Of a stretch of DNA of 64,000 nucleotides, positions 1 through 10,541 are shown one piece after another; position 1 is the stretch's first letter, and each line of letters begins with the position of its first letter. The notes under the pieces are model-generated. The model was not told where the DNA came from, did no database searches, and was given only the letters and a program-made list of their open reading frames with translations. This DNA is from Legionella yabuuchiae. Its GTDB lineage: Bacteria > Pseudomonadota > Gammaproteobacteria > Legionellales > Legionellaceae. The stretch lies in the NCBI RefSeq assembly GCF_900640115.1, contig NZ_CAAAIW010000005.1:1-64000 (forward strand), written 5' to 3'. A program made the translations under genes and the position numbers.

Positions 1-2
1 GG

Positions 3-92
3 GCAAATTTAAAAAAGAAAATTAAGAATGAAATTGCTAATTTTGATTCTTTAGCTCAGGCGATTGATCATGCTTTTCAGGGGATCGTTTAA
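3..92 (+). CDS. possible 3' end of a gene entering from the left
   Basis: From base 3 one plus-strand frame is open without a start codon and ends at TAA (90-92). It encodes about 29 lysine-rich, then amphipathic residues ending in AFQGIV. The composition looks like a real protein C-terminus, but it would overlap the convergent peptidase gene by some 56 bases and is too short to identify. It could be chance. Confidence 0.3.
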   Translation, partial: ANLKKKIKNEIANFDSLAQAIDHAFQGIV

Positions 93-1536
93 ATTTTAAT
101 TCACTATAATTGTTCCGGCATGCGTTAGGTGATTCTGCTTTTTTATGAATCACAAAGGCAACGCATGCGGTCAGTCTTTTAGCCATATCCAGATGCAAAA
201 ACTCATTGGGGCCGTGAGCATTTGAATTTGGGCCAAGCACACCAGTAATCATAAACTCGGCTTTCGGATAGGATTTACCGAGCATCGCCATAAAAGGAAT
301 TGTGCCGCCTTCTCCCATATACATGGCGGGCTTATGATAAAAGGTCATCGAAGCTTCATTCACGGCTTTAGATAACCAATCGGGCATGATGGGTGCGTGC
401 CAGCCAGAGGCTTTATCTTCGATTTTAAAACGAACGCTCGCATTATAGGGCGGCGTATGGGTTAGTTGTTGTTCTAGCGCTGTTGCGGCTTTATCGGCAT
501 CTGTCAGTGGCGGAATACGCATGGACAGTTTCAACTTTGTTTTGGGCCTCAATACATTCCCTGCGTCTTCAATTGACGGTAATCCTTCAGCGCCTGTAAC
601 CGTTAATGCGGCTCGCCAGGTACGGTTTAAGAGCAACTGCTGCACATTAGACGTTACTGGTTTGACATGGGAATGAAACGGGAGAGACTCATATATGCTC
701 TCATGCAGTACCTTCGCTTGTTCAGCTGCTTCATTAATACGCTCTGGTGGTATTTCACATTGCAATTCCGATAAAACCACCTCACCCGTTAATTCATTTT
801 CAATCCGGCTTAACAAGGATCGAATTACGCGGAAACTATCGGCCGCGATGCCGCTCCCATAACCGGAGTGGATGCCTTCTTTGAGCAGCTCAACACTTAA
901 TTCACCAACAATATTTCCGCGTAGTGATGTTGTCATCCACAACTGTTCATAGTTACCCGCACCAGAATCTAAACAAATAATGAGCCGAGGGTTACCAATT
1001 CTTTCTTTCAGCCCCTCAATATAATAGGGTAAATCCTGACTTCCGCTTTCTTCGCTGGCTTCAATAATAATCACACAACGAGGGTGTTTAATTTGTTGCT
1101 CCTGCAGCGCTTTTATCGCGGTAATCGCGGCATAGGCAGCATAGCCATCATCCGCAGCACCCCGCCCATACAATCGCCCCTCTTTAATGACTGGGTCCCA
1201 TGGGCCGTGATCTTTATCCCATCCAGCCATTTCAGGCTGTTTGTCTAAATGACCATAGAGCAGAACGGTATCATCAATTTCACCAGGAATTTCCATATAA
1301 ATGAGCGGCGTTCTTCCCTTCTGGCGGATGACTTCTAGGATCATGTTCTCTGGCGCATTAGACTCACACCAATTGGCCACGTGTTGAACCGCTTGTTCCA
1401 TAAACCCATGCTGTTCCCACTCACGATCAAAATGCGGGGATTTATTTGGGATTTTAATAAATTCACATAAACTGGGGATAATCGACTCATCCCACTGTTT
1501 AATGATGTAATCTTTTAATTGATCAGAATTCAACAT
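37..1536 (-). CDS. M20 family metallopeptidase (dipeptidase-like)
   Basis: A 499-residue zinc peptidase of the M20/M25/M40 family, expected to cut dipeptides or short peptides in the cytoplasm. The metal-site motifs are in order: HLD at residues 96-98, GAADDG around 126-131 with the bridging Asp, EASEESG near 159-165 with the catalytic and metal-binding Glu pair, CLDSG further on, and a late NAHGPNE with the last metal His. The dimerisation (lid) domain lies between the Asp and the final His. There is no signal peptide. Two bases separate its start from the end of the MurG-like gene upstream, so the two are probably cotranscribed. The substrate cannot be told from sequence. Confidence 0.85.
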   Translation of the reverse strand: MLNSDQLKDYIIKQWDESIIPSLCEFIKIPNKSPHFDREWEQHGFMEQAVQHVANWCESNAPENMILEVIRQKGRTPLIYMEIPGEIDDTVLLYGHLDKQPEMAGWDKDHGPWDPVIKEGRLYGRGAADDGYAAYAAITAIKALQEQQIKHPRCVIIIEASEESGSQDLPYYIEGLKERIGNPRLIICLDSGAGNYEQLWMTTSLRGNIVGELSVELLKEGIHSGYGSGIAADSFRVIRSLLSRIENELTGEVVLSELQCEIPPERINEAAEQAKVLHESIYESLPFHSHVKPVTSNVQQLLLNRTWRAALTVTGAEGLPSIEDAGNVLRPKTKLKLSMRIPPLTDADKAATALEQQLTHTPPYNASVRFKIEDKASGWHAPIMPDWLSKAVNEASMTFYHKPAMYMGEGGTIPFMAMLGKSYPKAEFMITGVLGPNSNAHGPNEFLHLDMAKRLTACVAFVIHKKAESPNACRNNYSELKFKRSPEKHDQSPELKNQN

Positions 1537-1538
1537 GT

Positions 1539-2612
1539 TTACTTCCTTGCTGTTCGTTTGATTAATTCAATGATCGCATCACTACTGGAGTGAATGTGTA
1601 ACTGTTCCATGTTTCGAACGCGCTCATTGTTCGTATTCATCACTTCCCCCACAGCTTCTATCAAACGCTCGGAGCTTAACTGCTCTTCATCAATTACATA
1701 ACTAATGCCTAATGAGGCAAAATAACGAGCATTATGGATTTGATCGCCTCGGCTCGCTTTTTTCGACAGTGGAATCAAGACATGCGGTTTATTTAACGCT
1801 AAAAGCTCATACAGCGAATTGGCACCGGAGCGTGAAATAACCACGTCGCTTGCAGCCAGTAAATCGCCTAATTCGTGATTTACATATTCAAACTGTCGAT
1901 AGCTTTTTTTTGAGTTCAAACCGGGATCGAGATTTCCTTTACCACAAATATGAATAACCTGAGCGAACGATAACAGCCTATCTAAGGCATTGCGAACCGA
2001 TTGATTAATAACTCGTGACCCCAAGCTACCGCCCATAACTAACAGACAAGGTAAATCGTCTTGAAACCCACAAAGCGCTAACCCTTTTTCTTTGTTCCCG
2101 TTTAACAGGCCTTCACGAATTGGCGTGCCGGTCACTTCCACTTTGGATTGATTCTTAAAGTGTTGTTTTGCAGGTTCAAAAGTCAGGCAGACCTTCTCAG
2201 CAAAAGGGAAACTCAATCGGTTCGCTAGACCTGGCGTCATATCCGATTCATGAGCAACCACCGGGATACGCGTAAACCAAGCGCCAACGACCACCGGAAA
2301 TCCAACAAACCCACCTTTTGAAAAAACGATATTCGGCTTCAGGCGATGTAAAATAAAAATCGACTGTAAAATTCCATATACAATTTTGATGGGATCAAGA
2401 ACATTTTTCCAACTGAAATAACGTCTAAGCTTTCCACTTTTAACCGCATGATAAGGAATATTAAGCGCTGAGATCATCTCTTTTTCAATCCCTTCCTCAG
2501 ACCCAATGTAGTCGACTTGCCAACCTTCCTTTTGTAAGGGAGCAATGAGCGCAATGTTTGGTGTTACATGCCCCGCTGTACCGCCTCCGGTGAAAACAAT
2601 TCGCTTAGTCAT
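1539..2612 (-). CDS. murG: MurG-family undecaprenyl-PP-MurNAc-pentapeptide GlcNAc transferase
   Basis: A 357-residue GT-B glycosyltransferase. MurG adds GlcNAc to lipid I to make lipid II on the inner face of the cytoplasmic membrane. The N-terminal glycine-rich loop FTGGGTAGHVTPN (residues 7-19), FSKGGFVGFPVV (about 98-109), HESDMTPGLAN, and the C-terminal donor loops GGSLGSRVIN and SRSGANSLYEL are all present. The phrasing, including the segment reading SGKLRRYF, is close to the MurG type of clostridia and the second MurG of some bacilli, rather than the usual proteobacterial form. It is not in a division/cell-wall cluster here: its neighbours are nadC and a peptidase. It is therefore probably an additional copy, possibly acquired; the dcw-cluster copy would lie outside this window. 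Confidence 0.8.
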   Translation of the reverse strand: MTKRIVFTGGGTAGHVTPNIALIAPLQKEGWQVDYIGSEEGIEKEMISALNIPYHAVKSGKLRRYFSWKNVLDPIKIVYGILQSIFILHRLKPNIVFSKGGFVGFPVVVGAWFTRIPVVAHESDMTPGLANRLSFPFAEKVCLTFEPAKQHFKNQSKVEVTGTPIREGLLNGNKEKGLALCGFQDDLPCLLVMGGSLGSRVINQSVRNALDRLLSFAQVIHICGKGNLDPGLNSKKSYRQFEYVNHELGDLLAASDVVISRSGANSLYELLALNKPHVLIPLSKKASRGDQIHNARYFASLGISYVIDEEQLSSERLIEAVGEVMNTNNERVRNMEQLHIHSSSDAIIELIKRTARK

Positions 2613-2633
2613 ATAGTTCTCAATCTTATTGGT

Positions 2634-3479
2634 TTAATCACCCAGGTTGATGATCAATAAGCTTAAATCAATTGCTTGAATGGATTTAGTTACAGCACCA
2701 ACGGAAATAAAATCAACACCCGTCTCGGCAATTGTACGAATTGTCTTCAAGGTCACACCACCAGAAGCTTCCAGTGCACACGGATATTTTTGATTTAATT
2801 CAACCGCTTTCTTTAATTCTTCAATAGAAAAATTATCCAGCAAAATTCTATCCGGTTTTGCTTGTAGCGCTTCGCACAATTCCTCTAAGGTCTCCACCTC
2901 TATTTCAACAAACATGTTGTTATTCGCCTTGCGGGCTGATTGGATGGCGCTAAGAATAGAACCTTTGGCTTTTATATGATTTTCCTTAATCAAAACAGCA
3001 TCGTACAACCCATGGCGATGATTCACTCCTCCCGCACAGGAAACGGCATATTTTTGCGCATGCCTTAACCCTGGGATTGTTTTTCGTGTGTCTAATAATT
3101 GTGTGCCGGTTCCTTTGAGTTCTTCTAAATAATGATGCACTTGGGTTGCAGTCGCACTGATGGTTTGTAAAAAGTTTAAGGCCGAGCGCTCGGCGGTTAA
3201 AATCGAATGCACCGGACCCTCTAATTCACATAATGTGGCTGGTTTATTAATCCACTCCCCTTCTTCATGTTGCCAGTAGATTTTTATTTCCGGATCCACT
3301 TCCTTAAACACAGTGTTCACCCAGGGTTGACCACAGAGGAGCATCGACTCACGGGTTTTAATCACTGCCCTACCCCACAAATCAGAGGGTAGTAACGAAG
3401 CGGTCACATCGCCCGTTCCGATATCTTCTTCTAAAGCGTGCCTAACATGAGATTGAATAATGGATTGATTAGGAATCAT
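2634..3479 (-). CDS. nadC: nicotinate-nucleotide pyrophosphorylase (quinolinate phosphoribosyltransferase)
   Basis: NadC converts quinolinate and PRPP to nicotinate mononucleotide, the third step of de novo NAD synthesis. Typical features are the N-terminal LEEDIGTGDVTA, the central TRKTIPGLRHAQKYAVSCAGG with the substrate-binding Arg/His/Lys, the pair IKENHI, and the C-terminal ALEASGGVTL and GVDFISVGAVTKS. I chose the ATG at 3479 (281 residues). An upstream in-frame ATG at 3527 would add 16 residues unlike NadC and overlap the antiporter gene. The antiporter stop lies five bases upstream, so translation may be coupled. nadB and nadA are about 6 kb away on the other strand. Confidence 0.93.
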   Translation of the reverse strand: MIPNQSIIQSHVRHALEEDIGTGDVTASLLPSDLWGRAVIKTRESMLLCGQPWVNTVFKEVDPEIKIYWQHEEGEWINKPATLCELEGPVHSILTAERSALNFLQTISATATQVHHYLEELKGTGTQLLDTRKTIPGLRHAQKYAVSCAGGVNHRHGLYDAVLIKENHIKAKGSILSAIQSARKANNNMFVEIEVETLEELCEALQAKPDRILLDNFSIEELKKAVELNQKYPCALEASGGVTLKTIRTIAETGVDFISVGAVTKSIQAIDLSLLIINLGD

Positions 3480-3484
3480 AATAA

Positions 3485-4915
3485 CTACACCGTTGCCTGT
3501 TGCTTTGCATACCGCGCTTTCATCCAAAGCGGCGCGATTAAAGTCGTGACGATAACCATAAGAATAATGGCGGAAAATAGCTGATCTGAAATCACTTCGA
3601 GTTTTCGTCCAATAGAAGCAAAAATAAGCCCCACCTCACCTCGGGGTAACATACCAATACCCACTAATAGGCGATCAGATTTCCGACTCGCCCCAAAACC
3701 GCAAACCAATTTTCCTAAAATGGCTGCAATTATAAGCCCACTAGCCAGAAATAAAACATTCAAATTAAAAAATAGTTCGATTTTAACCTGAATTCCCATT
3801 AACACGAAAAATAGCGGCGCTAATATGAATTCTAACGGAGCAACCAACTCCGCCACGTTCAAACGATTATGGCGATCAAACTTCTTGGGGAACAGCTCTT
3901 CACTAATGATAATGCCTGCGGCGAATGCGCCGATGATGGTCGCCAATTGAATCAAGGTTGCAAACCAGGAAAAGAGCATGACAAAAATAAAACTAACGAA
4001 TAATTTAGCTTCCCACACCTCCAAAAATTTAAAGAGATACAGGATTTTTTTCAGAAACCAAGGCCCAAGTAACAGTGCGAAAGAAAAGAACAAGACCGAT
4101 AAAATAACAATTTGGCTCACGTTAAAAATATCAACAGCTCCGCTCACTACAATGCTGGTCACAATGGCAAGCGCAATTAATCCTAAAATATCGTCAATCA
4201 TGGCCGCGCCAAGAATGGTTTTAGCTTCTCGGGTTTGTACTTTTCGCAATTCTTTTAGCACGCGTGCCGTGATTCCAATACTAGTGGCTGATAATGTGGC
4301 GGCAACAAATAAATCGGATTCAAAAGAATAATTCGGCATAAAGAGGAACATAAACACCATAGCCAGAAGAATGGGAGCGAGCACACCAATGATGGCGACT
4401 TTGAGTGACTCAGTCCCAGTATGCATTAACTCATCGACTGACGTTTCCAACCCCACCATAAACAGCAAAAAAATAACCCCATAGCGGGAAAAGATATCGA
4501 CCACATAAGCGACTTTAAGCCAACTGGCACCACCGATTCCTTGCAGAGCTTGAATCATTTGCATTGCTTCAGTGGGGTCATGAATACTCTCATTAACCGC
4601 CGTATCAAGTGGAACTCCAGTGAGTAAACCATTCATAATGGTGTAAATAGCAGGCCCTTCCCGTAATACGATAGCCAGCGGCATTCCAAAAAAATAAAAT
4701 AAATTTCCGACAAATACCCCCATGAGCAACTCACCTAGCACTCCTGGCTGGTTGAGCAGCTCGGCAATGTAGCGCCCAGTAATCCCAACAAAGAAAATCA
4801 AGGTTACCCACAAAATAACGGAGGCCACAGGCTCAAAATGACCTTCGGAAGCGCCTGCGTATAATAGTGCCGGAAAAAATAATGAGATAATGGGCCATAA
4901 TCGGAAACGACGCAT
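3485..4915 (-). CDS. CPA2-type cation/proton antiporter
   Basis: A 476-residue inner-membrane protein with about a dozen hydrophobic helices, of the monovalent cation:proton antiporter-2 family (KefB/NapA-like Na_H_Exchanger fold). It begins with a hydrophobic segment that may be a signal or first helix. It contains the family motif GELLMGVFVGN near residue 62 and the ion-site region with ATLSATSIGITARVL and AAMIDDILGLIALAI, which supplies the conserved Asp pair. There is no C-terminal TrkA-N or TrkA-C domain, so it is not a glutathione-gated Kef system. It probably exchanges Na+ or K+ for H+. It shares a transcript with nadC downstream. Confidence 0.85.
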   Translation of the reverse strand: MRRFRLWPIISLFFPALLYAGASEGHFEPVASVILWVTLIFFVGITGRYIAELLNQPGVLGELLMGVFVGNLFYFFGMPLAIVLREGPAIYTIMNGLLTGVPLDTAVNESIHDPTEAMQMIQALQGIGGASWLKVAYVVDIFSRYGVIFLLFMVGLETSVDELMHTGTESLKVAIIGVLAPILLAMVFMFLFMPNYSFESDLFVAATLSATSIGITARVLKELRKVQTREAKTILGAAMIDDILGLIALAIVTSIVVSGAVDIFNVSQIVILSVLFFSFALLLGPWFLKKILYLFKFLEVWEAKLFVSFIFVMLFSWFATLIQLATIIGAFAAGIIISEELFPKKFDRHNRLNVAELVAPLEFILAPLFFVLMGIQVKIELFFNLNVLFLASGLIIAAILGKLVCGFGASRKSDRLLVGIGMLPRGEVGLIFASIGRKLEVISDQLFSAIILMVIVTTLIAPLWMKARYAKQQATV

Positions 4916-5019
4916 TAGGTTTCATCCTTTGAAAAACATGTTTTCTTCCTAGATCCCAGCCCCTAGATCATAACGATTGACTGAAGAAACTGGCTAGTTT
5001 GAATAGCTTAAGTTAAGAA

Positions 5020-7398
5020 TTACTTTTTTGCCAGAAACAAACACGTCTCAAGCACCGAATCCGGATTTAGAGAAATACTATCAATTCCTTCTTGCATGAG
5101 CCACTCAGCAAAGTCTTGATGATCGGACGGCCCTTGACCGCATATGCCAACGTACTTTCCTTGTTGTTTGCAAGCAGAAATGGCCAAATGCAACAATTTC
5201 TTAACTGCTTCATCTCGCTCATCAAACTGGGAAGCAATTAAAGCAGAATCTCTATCCAATCCCAGGGTCAACTGCGTTAAATCATTTGAGCCAATTGAAA
5301 ACCCATCAAAATAGTTTAAAAACTCTTCCGCCAACAACGCATTGGAAGGCAATTCGCACATCATTATGATGCGTAACCCCTCTTTTCCTCGTTCAAGTCC
5401 ATGTTTTTTGAGAATCTGAATGACCGTCTCGGCTTCGCGAACGGTTCGTACAAAGGGAATCATGACTTCAACATTATCCAGGCCCATATCGTTACGAACC
5501 CGCTTAACGGCTTGACACTCCAACGCAAAACAATCTGCAAAATCCTCAGAAACATAACGCGATGCGCCACGGAATCCTAACATAGGATTTTCTTCCTCTG
5601 GCTCATAAAGTTTTCCACCGACTAAATTAGCGTATTCATTCGATTTAAAATCAGATAAACGCACAATTACAGGTTTGGGATAAAACGCTGCGGCAATCGT
5701 TGCAATCCCTTCTTTTAACCGCTCAATATAAAATTCAACGGGCGATTGGTAGGCGGCCGTTTTTTCGAAAATATGTTCTTTTAATTGTTTGTCCTGTAAT
5801 GTGTCAAACTGCAACAGTGCCTTGGGATGAATACCAATGGTGTTGGAGATTAAAAATTCAAGCCTAGCCAGCCCAACCCCTGCATTTGGGATCGATTGAA
5901 ATGTAAATGCACGTTCTGGATTACCCACATTTAACATTACTTTCACGGGCAAGTCAGGCATGGTATCCACATCAAGTTGGATGCATTCATAAGGCACAAG
6001 TCCTTCATAGACGTAACCATTATCACCTTCAGCACAACTAACTGTTACAGGAGTTCCATCCTGAATAACCTTCGTCGCATCACCACATCCAACCACCGCA
6101 GGAATTCCCAACTCTCTTGCAATAATAGCGGCGTGACAGGTGCGCCCGCCACGATTCGTGACAATAGCAGAAGCGCGTTTCATAATGGGTTCCCAATCAG
6201 GATCGGTCATATCTGAAATTAACACATCCCCTGGAGCGACTTTGTCCATTTCACTAATGTCAGTAATCACACGGGCGTTACCTTGTCCGATACGCTGACC
6301 AATACTGCGACCTTCGCTCAAAATGATTCCGCTTTCTTTAAGTTGATAGCGCTCAAGCACTTGTTTATTAGAGCGACTTTTAACCGTTTCAGGCCTGGCT
6401 TGTAAAATATACAGTTTGCCATCAACCCCGTCTTTCGCCCACTCGATATCCATTGGTCGGCCATAATGCTCCTCGATAATCACCGCTTGCTTAGCTAACA
6501 ACTCTGCTTCTTCCGAAGTCAATGAGAAGAGCCGCTGCTCATTTTTAGGCACATCAATGACTTTGACGTTTTCTTTAGCTTCAGGGGTATCGTTATAAAT
6601 CATTTTTATGGCTTTAGCGCCCAAATTACGACGCACCACCGCTGATTTACCAGCAACAAGCGCTGGCTTATGAACGTAAAACTCATCCGGATTTACAGCC
6701 CCTTGCACCACCATTTCACCAAGACCATAGGATGACGTAATAAACACGACCTGGTCAAAACCGGTTTCGGTATCCATCGTAAACATGACGCCACTGACGG
6801 CTAAATCACTGCGGATCATTTGCTGCACACCCACCGATAAGGCGACCTCCTGATGATCAAACCCTTGATGCACGCGATAAGCAATAGCGCGATCATTGTA
6901 TAAAGAGGCAAACACCTTCTTAATGGCAATTAAAACCTCATCAATTCCATTGACGTTTAAAATCGTTTCTTGCTGACCTGCAAAAGAAGCATCCGGCAAA
7001 TCCTCAGCCGTTGCAGAAGAGCGCACGGCTACACTAAAGTGCTCGTCACCAACGGTGTTGACTAAATTTAAATACGCTGTTCGTACAGCATCCTCAAACG
7101 CGCCTGACAAAGAGGCCTCCTCAACCATCGTTCGAATTTTTTTACCAACCTTAGCCAACGCTGTAATATCTTCAACATTCAAGGATGAAAGCAATACATG
7201 GATTTTTTTATCCAGGCCATTGTCGGCTAAAAAGCTTCGAAAGGCATCGGCTGTAGTGGCGAATCCGGTGGGCACAGATACGCCTGCAGAGGATAAGTGA
7301 CGAATCATTTCACCTAAGGATGCGTTTTTACCGCCTACTTGATCTAAATCCTTCATCGTCAAGTGTTGAAGCTCTAATGTGTACGCGTGCTCAGCCAT
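5020..7398 (-). CDS. ppsA: phosphoenolpyruvate synthase (pyruvate, water dikinase)
   Basis: A 792-residue cytoplasmic enzyme that makes PEP from pyruvate and ATP, the entry to gluconeogenesis when growing on amino acids or pyruvate. Domain order is standard: an N-terminal ATP-grasp domain ([13 protein letters not shown], residues 20-32; [20 protein letters not shown]), a swivelling domain with the phospho-His loop [13 protein letters not shown] (His near residue 421), and a C-terminal TIM barrel ([18 protein letters not shown]; catalytic Cys in GICGQGPS near residue 751). Length equals the family norm. It is a single gene divergent from purB across about 110 bases. No DUF299 regulator gene is adjacent. 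Confidence 0.96.
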   Translation of the reverse strand: MAEHAYTLELQHLTMKDLDQVGGKNASLGEMIRHLSSAGVSVPTGFATTADAFRSFLADNGLDKKIHVLLSSLNVEDITALAKVGKKIRTMVEEASLSGAFEDAVRTAYLNLVNTVGDEHFSVAVRSSATAEDLPDASFAGQQETILNVNGIDEVLIAIKKVFASLYNDRAIAYRVHQGFDHQEVALSVGVQQMIRSDLAVSGVMFTMDTETGFDQVVFITSSYGLGEMVVQGAVNPDEFYVHKPALVAGKSAVVRRNLGAKAIKMIYNDTPEAKENVKVIDVPKNEQRLFSLTSEEAELLAKQAVIIEEHYGRPMDIEWAKDGVDGKLYILQARPETVKSRSNKQVLERYQLKESGIILSEGRSIGQRIGQGNARVITDISEMDKVAPGDVLISDMTDPDWEPIMKRASAIVTNRGGRTCHAAIIARELGIPAVVGCGDATKVIQDGTPVTVSCAEGDNGYVYEGLVPYECIQLDVDTMPDLPVKVMLNVGNPERAFTFQSIPNAGVGLARLEFLISNTIGIHPKALLQFDTLQDKQLKEHIFEKTAAYQSPVEFYIERLKEGIATIAAAFYPKPVIVRLSDFKSNEYANLVGGKLYEPEEENPMLGFRGASRYVSEDFADCFALECQAVKRVRNDMGLDNVEVMIPFVRTVREAETVIQILKKHGLERGKEGLRIIMMCELPSNALLAEEFLNYFDGFSIGSNDLTQLTLGLDRDSALIASQFDERDEAVKKLLHLAISACKQQGKYVGICGQGPSDHQDFAEWLMQEGIDSISLNPDSVLETCLFLAKK

Positions 7399-7510
7399 AA
7401 AATCCTCATATCCAATACGATTGTAAAAATCATTCTACTTAAATTGCTGGAGGTTGTGAATTACAAGATCATTTAATATCATATGCACTTTCTAATTTCT
7501 TGGTAATGCC

Positions 7511-8881
7511 ATGACTTTGTCTCCATTAAACGCGATTTCTCCGATAGACGGCCGTTACCTCTCTAAATCTCGTAAACTAAGCCCCTATTTTAGCGAACAA
7601 GCTCTCATTTATTATCGCCTTATGGTGGAAGTTCGTTGGTTAGAATCCCTGGCTCTAAATCCTGTGATTAAAGAAATTCCCAAGCTCGGTTCGAATGAGA
7701 AAGCCTTTCTCAAAGCCATTTTAAATGACTTTAACGAGCAGGAAGCTGAACAAGTTAAACAGTATGAACAGCAAACGAATCATGATGTTAAAGCAGTTGA
7801 ATACTATCTCAGAGACCGGCTGCAAGAACACGACGTTTTAAAACATGCGACAAGCTTTATTCATTTTGCTTGCACATCAGAAGACATTAATAATCTGGCT
7901 TACGCATTAATGATTAAAGAAGCGATTGCCAAAGTTATTCTGCCCAATTTAGCTGAAATTACCGCCATCATCACATTGCTTGGCAAGCAGCACGGCGATT
8001 GCGCCATGCTTGGCCGCACGCATGGTCAAGCAGCTACTCCAACCACGATGGGCAAAGAACTCATTAATTTTGCTGCTCGCTTAAAACGCCCTCAACAACA
8101 ACTGGCTGAAGTCTTAATCTCCGCAAAATGCAACGGAGCGGTTGGAAATTACAATGCTCATGTGGTCGCTTATCCAGAAGTTGACTGGCGTGCTCATTGC
8201 TCAAAATTTGTTGCCAACTTAGGGTTGTCCTTTAGCGCATACACCACCCAGATTGAACCCCATGATGGGGTCGCTGAGGTTTCACATCTTATGATACGGA
8301 TTAATAATATTCTTTTGGATTTAACGAAAGACATATGGAGTTATATCTCGTTGGGTTACTTCAAGCAAAAATCCGTTGACCAAGAAGTTGGCTCGTCCAC
8401 GATGCCTCATAAAATCAATCCCATTGATTTTGAAAACGCTGAAGGTAACTTAGGACTGGCAAATGCGCTTTTTGATCATTTTGCTAATAAACTACCCCAA
8501 TCTCGTTTACAACGTGATTTATCAGACTCGACCGTTATGCGAAATATCGGGGTTGCTTTTGCTTATACGCTTATTGCTTATAAATCGATCGTCAAAGGCA
8601 GTGAAAAGCTTCAAATTAACAAGCAGGCATTAAAAGAAGATCTGGCGGAAAAGTGGGAGGTCTTAGCGGAAGCAATTCAAACCACTATGCGACGCTACAA
8701 TGTCCCCAACGCTTATGAACAATTAAAAGATTTGACTCGCGGCCATGGGATTGATGCCAATAGTCTCAAAGCCTTTATCCAATCACTAGATATCCCAGAA
8801 ACAGCGAAGCGCCGGCTACTTGAATTAACACCCGAAGGATATACGGGGCTCGCCACGCAATTGGTTAAAGCGTTTTCATGA
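7511..8881 (+). CDS. purB: adenylosuccinate lyase
   Basis: PurB cleaves fumarate from SAICAR and from adenylosuccinate in purine synthesis. The 456-residue protein starts MTLSPLNAISPIDGRY, as expected for the gammaproteobacterial long form. It contains the His motif TSEDINNLAYA, GRTHGQAATPTTMGKEL, and the superfamily signature GSSTMPHKINPIDFEN starting near residue 293, with the flexible catalytic Ser loop. It is the first gene of a plus-strand run: the nadB start overlaps its stop (ATGA), so the two are translationally linked. Grouping purB with nadB-nadA is a sensible nucleotide-cofactor cluster. Confidence 0.96.
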   Translation: MTLSPLNAISPIDGRYLSKSRKLSPYFSEQALIYYRLMVEVRWLESLALNPVIKEIPKLGSNEKAFLKAILNDFNEQEAEQVKQYEQQTNHDVKAVEYYLRDRLQEHDVLKHATSFIHFACTSEDINNLAYALMIKEAIAKVILPNLAEITAIITLLGKQHGDCAMLGRTHGQAATPTTMGKELINFAARLKRPQQQLAEVLISAKCNGAVGNYNAHVVAYPEVDWRAHCSKFVANLGLSFSAYTTQIEPHDGVAEVSHLMIRINNILLDLTKDIWSYISLGYFKQKSVDQEVGSSTMPHKINPIDFENAEGNLGLANALFDHFANKLPQSRLQRDLSDSTVMRNIGVAFAYTLIAYKSIVKGSEKLQINKQALKEDLAEKWEVLAEAIQTTMRRYNVPNAYEQLKDLTRGHGIDANSLKAFIQSLDIPETAKRRLLELTPEGYTGLATQLVKAFS

Positions 8882-10527
8882 GCCCCCCCTTTTCTCAACA
8901 AGGAGAAACCTTCGAATTTGACGCGTTAGTGATCGGAACAGGGCTTGCTGGGTTGCATTATTGCAAACAGCTTTTAGAGCACGCCCCTCATGTTAACATT
9001 GCCTTAATCAGCAAAGCCAATGCCGAGGAATCAAACAGTCATTACGCACAAGGCGGCATTGCCGCGGTTTTTTTGCCAGAAGACTCTCTTGATTCTCACA
9101 TCGAAGATACTCTTTTGGCTGGCGATGGCCTATGTTATCAACCATCAGTCGAACGTATTATTCGCCAAGGCCCAGAAGCCATTCGACAATTACAGCGCTA
9201 TGAGATTCAGTTTGATAAAACCTCCGATGGTCGCTATGCGCTTGCAAAAGAAGGCGGCCACTCTCATCGCCGAATCTTTAATTGCGGTGATCGAACCGGG
9301 ATGAGTACAACCAATGCGTTGCTTCACTCGGTTAAACAAGAACCACACATCACCTGTTTTGAAAATCACATTGCCGTGAATTTAATCGCTCGCTACCACC
9401 CCCACCAAACCGAGAATCAAGGCGAAATATTGGGGGCTTACGTGTTAGATTGTGAGCAAAACCGCATTCATACGTTTTTAGCACGCTGTGTGGTGTTAGC
9501 TACGGGAGGCGCTGGCAAAACGTTTCGTTATACTTCTAATCCAATGGTTGCTACCGGTGACGGGCTGGCTATGGCCTATCGCGCTGGCGCAAGGGTAGGA
9601 AATATGGAATTTTATCAATTTCACCCAACCTTATTGCACCACCACACGCTAAATAATTTTTTAATATCGGAAGCCATACGGGGCGAAGGTGGCTTATTAA
9701 AAAACGCCGATACCTATGAACGATTTATGCATCGTTATGCGCCCGACAAGCTGGAGTTGGCAACGCGCGATGTGGTATCCCGCGCCATCTTTAGTGAAAT
9801 TGAACAAAGCCAACATGGGTTTGTTTATCTTGATATTACGCACCAATCCAAAGGTTTCTTAACAAAACGGTTTCCTAATATTTATAATACCCTGGCAGCT
9901 ATTGGAATCGATATGAGCCAGGACATGATTCCAGTGGTTCCAGCCGCGCACTATCAATGCGGTGGAGTGCTCACCGATGTTCAAGGACAAACCGATTTAA
10001 AACGTTTATACGCCATTGGGGAGGTTGCCTTTACTGGTCTTCATGGCGCAAACCGTCTGGCCAGCAATTCCCTGCTTGAAGCGGTGGTTATGGCTTCGAA
10101 TGCGGCAAGAGCCAGCCTTAGTGATCTCAATCAACCTTGGACCGCAACGGAGCCAATCCCGAACTGGAACTCCCCCTCCGAAGTCAATACTAGACGAGCG
10201 AGCCAGATTAATGCTCATTGGCGAAGTTTGCGGGGTGAAATGACGTCTTATGCCGGTATTGTTCGCACCGAAGATGGGCTTGAAGATCTGCTACAATTAA
10301 TCATAAAAAGAAAAAAAATTATTGAAGAGTATTACTGGAATCATTGTATTACGCGCGATTTTATTGAATTAAGAAACATTATTCTTAATGCTGAGCTCAT
10401 TGTACGGGCAGCGCTCATTCGTCGGGAATCACGAGGCGGTCATTATCGTGAAGACTACCCTTATAAGAGCGCCCATACACAAGAAAGTATCTCGCGCTTG
10501 AATTCCCCGCAGTTTCCATTTTTGTAA
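8878..10527 (+). CDS. nadB: L-aspartate oxidase
   Basis: A 549-residue FAD enzyme of the succinate dehydrogenase/fumarate reductase flavoprotein family. It oxidises aspartate to iminoaspartate, which NadA then uses. It has the N-terminal dinucleotide fold VIGTGLAGLHYCKQL (about residues 18-32), the flavin-contacting SNSHYAQGGIAAV, the second FAD segment VVLATGGAGKTFRYTSNP, the catalytic-domain MEFYQFHPT and the C-terminal YAIGEVAFTGLHGANRLASNSLLE. Its start overlaps the purB stop, and nadA follows 14 bases downstream, so the three genes form one operon. Confidence 0.95.
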   Translation: MSPPFSQQGETFEFDALVIGTGLAGLHYCKQLLEHAPHVNIALISKANAEESNSHYAQGGIAAVFLPEDSLDSHIEDTLLAGDGLCYQPSVERIIRQGPEAIRQLQRYEIQFDKTSDGRYALAKEGGHSHRRIFNCGDRTGMSTTNALLHSVKQEPHITCFENHIAVNLIARYHPHQTENQGEILGAYVLDCEQNRIHTFLARCVVLATGGAGKTFRYTSNPMVATGDGLAMAYRAGARVGNMEFYQFHPTLLHHHTLNNFLISEAIRGEGGLLKNADTYERFMHRYAPDKLELATRDVVSRAIFSEIEQSQHGFVYLDITHQSKGFLTKRFPNIYNTLAAIGIDMSQDMIPVVPAAHYQCGGVLTDVQGQTDLKRLYAIGEVAFTGLHGANRLASNSLLEAVVMASNAARASLSDLNQPWTATEPIPNWNSPSEVNTRRASQINAHWRSLRGEMTSYAGIVRTEDGLEDLLQLIIKRKKIIEEYYWNHCITRDFIELRNIILNAELIVRAALIRRESRGGHYREDYPYKSAHTQESISRLNSPQFPFL

Positions 10528-10541
10528 CATAGGTGTCTCTG

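Noticed and set aside
3480-3527. Longer NadC start overlapping the antiporter gene
   Set aside because: The 16 extra residues are out-of-frame antiporter sequence, and NadC similarity begins at the ATG at 3479.
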